Assembly: GCA_903939665.1 (NCBI GenBank) | Contig: CAJAHZ010000388.1 | Coordinates: 1 to 6,632 of the forward strand | DNA length: 6,632 bases | Source of the DNA: an uncultured Pseudomonadota bacterium | GTDB lineage: Bacteria; Pseudomonadota; Gammaproteobacteria; Burkholderiales; Rhodocyclaceae | Reading direction: 5' to 3' | In this document: positions 4,229 through 6,632 of the stretch, piece after piece | Layout of the letters: every line of letters begins with the position of its first letter | How positions within the stretch are numbered: the stretch's first letter is position 1 | Notes under the pieces: model-generated | What the model was told of the DNA's origin: nothing | Database searches by the model: none | What the model saw: the letters and a program-made list of their open reading frames with translations, nothing else | Position numbers and translations under genes: made by a program

Positions 4229-6196
4229 ATGCCCGGAACCCTCCAATCCCTCCTGTTGCTGCTCGGCGCCGCCGTTTTTGCGGTAGCGCTGGCGCGCCGT
4301 GTCGGTCTGCCGTCGATGCTCGCCTATCTGGCGGTCGGTATGGCGGTCGGGCCGCACGGCATCGCTTTCTTCGCCGAAAACGAGCAGATTTCGGCTTTCG
4401 CGGAATTCGGCATCGTCTTTCTGATGTTCTCGGTCGGCCTCGAGTTCAGCTTGGCGCGACTGAAGGCCATGCGACGACTGGTGTTCGGTTTTGGCGGCGG
4501 GCAGGTGCTGCTGACCCTGGCCGGCGCGACAGCCGTGACGATGCTCTATTTCGGGCAGGACTGGCGGATTGGCTTCGCCATCGGCGCATCCTGCGCCATG
4601 TCGTCCACCGCCATTGTCGGCAAACTGCTGGCCGAGCGCCTTGAGCTGCATTCGCTGGCCGGGCGGCAGACGATGGCCGTGTTGCTTTTTCAGGATCTCG
4701 CGGTGGTGCCTTTTCTGATCATCCTGCCGGCCTTGTCGGGGAGTTCGGGTGATCTTGCCTCGCTGTTGTCGCGAGCCGCCGTGGAGGCCGCGGGTGTGCT
4801 GGCGCTGATGATTTTCTTCGGGCAGAAGGTGATGCGTCGCTGGTTTGACGCCGTGGCGCAGCGCAAGTCGTCTGAACTGTTCATGCTCAACGTCTTGCTG
4901 GTCGTCGTGGGCCTGTCGTGGCTGACTTCGGCGTTCGGCCTGTCGCTGGCCTTGGGCGCCTTTGTCGGCGGCATGCTGATCTCGGAGACGCCTTACCGGC
5001 ATCAGGTGGCGGCCGATATCCGGCCGTTTCACGATGTCCTGCTCGGGCTGTTTTTCGTGACGGTCGGGATGATGCTCAATCTTGCTTATGTGTTGCGCTA
5101 CTTTCCTTCCGTGTTGCTGGCCCTGGCGATGCTGGTGCTCGCCAAGGGGGCCTTGGTGATGCTGCTGACGCGGGTCATGCGCAACACGCTGGAAGTCAGC
5201 CTGCGCACCTCGGTGCAACTGGCGCAGGGCGGCGAGTTCGGCCTTGTTCTGCTGCAACTGGCGAGCGATGGCGGCCTGCTTCCGGCGGATATTTTTCAGG
5301 TGACGATGGCGGCTGTCCTGCTGTCAATGTTTGTTGCGCCGCTGCTCATCGCCCGGGTATCGCATCTCGGACGACGGCTTTCGGTCGGTGAATTTGCCCA
5401 TCGCGCCGAGGTCATCCATGAAGTTGCTGTGCGCAGCATGGACGTCAGCGACCACGTTATTCTCTGCGGCTTCGGGCGGACGGGTCAGAGTCTGGCGCGC
5501 TTTCTTGAGCGCGAGCAGATCCCCTTCATCGCGCTCGATATCGATGGCACGCGCATCCGTCAGGCGCAGGAGGCCGGAGAAAACGTGGTGTTCGGCAATG
5601 CCGATCGTCGCGAGGTGCTGGTTGCCGCCGGGATCAACCGTGCGCGCGCGGTGGTCGTGACCTATGGTGATCAGCCCTCGGCCGAAAAGGCTCTTCTTGT
5701 GGTCACTGCCTTGCGCCCCGGCCTGCCGGTCATTGTCCGGGCGTGCGACGACAGTCAGGTCGAGCACTTGAAGTCGCTGGGCGCCAGCGAGGTGGTCTCC
5801 GAAGTGCTCGAAGGCGGCCTGATGCTGGCTACGCAGATGCTGGCCCAGTTGGGCGTGCCGCTCGAGCGGGCGATGGCGCAGGTGCGCGCCCGGCACGCCG
5901 AGCGCTACGTTTCACTGCGCGCCTTTTATCGCAGCGAAAGCGATCGGCTGCTCGGGCAGTCCGAGGAGAAACTCGTGCTGGTCGTCGACCCGCAAGCCTA
6001 TGCGGTCGGCCGCCATCTCGGCGATCTGGCGCTGGGCAGCCAAGGGGTGATTGTCGAGGCGGTGCGGCGGCGCGGCGTGCGCGCCGAGCAGCCTGACGAG
6101 ACGACGGTGGTGCTGGCCGACGACGTGCTGATTCTGGTAGGTTTGCGTGAAAATTTGAGTGTGGCCGAACGTCTGATCCTCGTCGGCGCGGTTTGA
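4229..6196 (+). CDS. KefB/KefC-like monovalent cation:proton antiporter (CPA2) with TrkA-N and TrkA-C domains
   Basis: Inner-membrane CPA2-family transporter, expected to exchange K+ (or Na+) for H+ under control of a cytosolic nucleotide-binding module. From ATG 4229 it has 655 aa, usual for the three-domain form. Residues 1-380 hold about 12-13 helices; the hallmark FQDLAVVPF at 154-162 carries the ion-binding Gln-Asp pair (Asp156), and LALGAFVGGMLISET at 240-254 and LAQGGEFGLVLLQL at 331-344 are typical CPA2 motifs. The TrkA-N Rossmann domain begins DHVILCGFGRTGQSLA (408-423) with glycines 414, 416 and 419, and acidic Asp437 and Asp439 at the ribose position, which suggests NAD(H). TrkA-C spans about 565-645. 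ATG 4229 was chosen because MPGTLQSLLLLLGAAVF fits CPA2 N-termini; ATG 4217 adds only four residues, and AAGG at 4212-4215 is one base from it but 13 from 4229. No KefF/KefG-like partner is adjacent, so I do not assign kefB or kefC. Confidence 0.92.
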   Translation: MPGTLQSLLLLLGAAVFAVALARRVGLPSMLAYLAVGMAVGPHGIAFFAENEQISAFAEFGIVFLMFSVGLEFSLARLKAMRRLVFGFGGGQVLLTLAGATAVTMLYFGQDWRIGFAIGASCAMSSTAIVGKLLAERLELHSLAGRQTMAVLLFQDLAVVPFLIILPALSGSSGDLASLLSRAAVEAAGVLALMIFFGQKVMRRWFDAVAQRKSSELFMLNVLLVVVGLSWLTSAFGLSLALGAFVGGMLISETPYRHQVAADIRPFHDVLLGLFFVTVGMMLNLAYVLRYFPSVLLALAMLVLAKGALVMLLTRVMRNTLEVSLRTSVQLAQGGEFGLVLLQLASDGGLLPADIFQVTMAAVLLSMFVAPLLIARVSHLGRRLSVGEFAHRAEVIHEVAVRSMDVSDHVILCGFGRTGQSLARFLEREQIPFIALDIDGTRIRQAQEAGENVVFGNADRREVLVAAGINRARAVVVTYGDQPSAEKALLVVTALRPGLPVIVRACDDSQVEHLKSLGASEVVSEVLEGGLMLATQMLAQLGVPLERAMAQVRARHAERYVSLRAFYRSESDRLLGQSEEKLVLVVDPQAYAVGRHLGDLALGSQGVIVEAVRRRGVRAEQPDETTVVLADDVLILVGLRENLSVAERLILVGAV

Positions 6197-6202
6197 GCGC
6201 CG
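6184..6202. repeat. Inverted repeat across the antiporter stop codon
   Basis: CGGCGC (6184-6189), spacer GGTTTGA (6190-6196) and GCGCCG (6197-6202) form a perfect 6-bp GC stem with a 7-base loop that contains the TGA stop. No T run follows, so it is not a standard intrinsic terminator. It abuts the TATAAT at 6205-6210 and could be an operator over that promoter, or a 3'-end stabilising hairpin. Confidence 0.45.
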
Positions 6203-6204
6203 TC

Positions 6205-6210
6205 TATAAT
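6205..6210 (+). promoter_or_regulatory. -10 box of the exported-protein gene
   Basis: A perfect TATAAT lies 35 bases before the ATG at 6246, in the 49-base gap after the antiporter gene. The best-spaced -35 (6182-6187, GTCGGC) is a poor match. It may give the downstream gene its own transcription in addition to readthrough. Confidence 0.45.
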
Positions 6211-6245
6211 GGCCGCTTTTACTCGACTTTCAGGACGCTGCTGCC

Positions 6246-6632
6246 ATGAAAAAAATGCTCGCCTTACTATTTTTGGCCGCGCTAATGTCCGGCGCCGCAG
6301 CCGGTAACGCGGGCGCCGTTGACGAGATCGCCCAGCGTCTGACGGCCATGTCGGTCAGGCAGGACGTGCCTGAAGACGATCCGCGCATCGGCCAGACGCG
6401 CAAGCTGCTCGACAAGGCCGTGAAACTGACGCATGAGGAGCCGTTGGCTGTGGCCACCGCTTGTTCGCGCTATGCCGGTCATCTGTTTGACGCGATTCAT
6501 GAGCGGGCAACGCCGCTCGAACTGCTCGAAGCCTTGACGACTTTCGGCAAGCCCGGCAAGCCGATGAACGAAACCTTGCAGGACTATACGGTCGCCCGCA
6601 AATCGGCTGCGGCAAAGAGCCATGCCGAGGCG
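6246..6632 (+). CDS. Exported protein of unknown function (5' part, runs off the window)
   Basis: An open frame of 129 codons without a stop continues past the window end. The start MKKMLALLFLAALMSGAAAG is a classic Sec signal peptide: two lysines, a hydrophobic core at about 4-15, then small residues. Cleavage is likely after Ala19 or Ala24, giving a periplasmic or secreted protein. The first residue after Met is not followed by a lipobox, and the only cysteine so far is Cys73, so it is not a lipoprotein. The mature part looks soluble and helical, rich in Ala, Leu, Lys and Glu, with no repeats or metal motif that I recognise. AGGA at 6232-6235 is a modest ribosome binding site 10 bases upstream. 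It follows the cation antiporter by 49 bases on the same strand, with its own possible -10 box. I do not recognise the family and infer no function. Confidence 0.8.
   Translation, partial: MKKMLALLFLAALMSGAAAGNAGAVDEIAQRLTAMSVRQDVPEDDPRIGQTRKLLDKAVKLTHEEPLAVATACSRYAGHLFDAIHERATPLELLEALTTFGKPGKPMNETLQDYTVARKSAAAKSHAEA

Noticed and set aside
4178..5257. Long minus-strand frame (359 codons) opposite the CPA2 antiporter
   Set aside because: The Gln/His/Arg-rich composition is the mirror of hydrophobic codons; the plus strand carries clear CPA2 motifs over the same region.

Overview
This GC-rich window is almost entirely coding and looks like chromosomal DNA of a betaproteobacterium, possibly of the Rhodocyclales. 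That placement rests on codon and GC bias and on the general look of the proteins, not on any marker gene. I see no rRNA, tRNA, insertion sequence, phage gene or CRISPR array, and no gap over 300 bases without a gene.

Layout. (1) Positions 1-170 look like a complete miniature transcription unit: a TATAAT box, a strong ribosome binding site, a 14-codon lysine/glycine-rich reading frame and a near-perfect intrinsic terminator. (2) Positions 288-1796 (+) encode a membrane-plus-ATPase ABC exporter half-transporter with a short nucleotide-binding domain, an acidic insert before its signature motif, and no obvious Q-loop glutamine. (3) On the minus strand an apparent operon reads nhaD (sodium/proton antiporter), then panE (ketopantoate reductase), converging on the ABC gene with 21 bases between the stops. 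The antiporter is preceded by a well-translated-looking 21-codon leader frame whose stop overlaps the nhaD ATG. (4) Divergent from nhaD is a KefB/KefC-like monovalent cation:proton antiporter with a cytosolic TrkA-N/TrkA-C module (4229-6196, +). (5) A new gene starts at 6246 (+) and runs off the window; it encodes an exported protein that I do not recognise.

How the parts fit. The centre is a divergent pair of cation/proton antiporters from unrelated superfamilies, one for Na+/Li+ and one for K+ or Na+, sharing a 146-base control region. This suggests a local cation and pH homeostasis locus. panE seems to be a passenger in the nhaD transcript and would supply D-pantoate for coenzyme A synthesis.

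Most of the window is ordinary. The parts worth a second look are the tiny lysine-rich gene with its own promoter and terminator, the leader peptide coupled to nhaD, and the unusual ABC ATPase.
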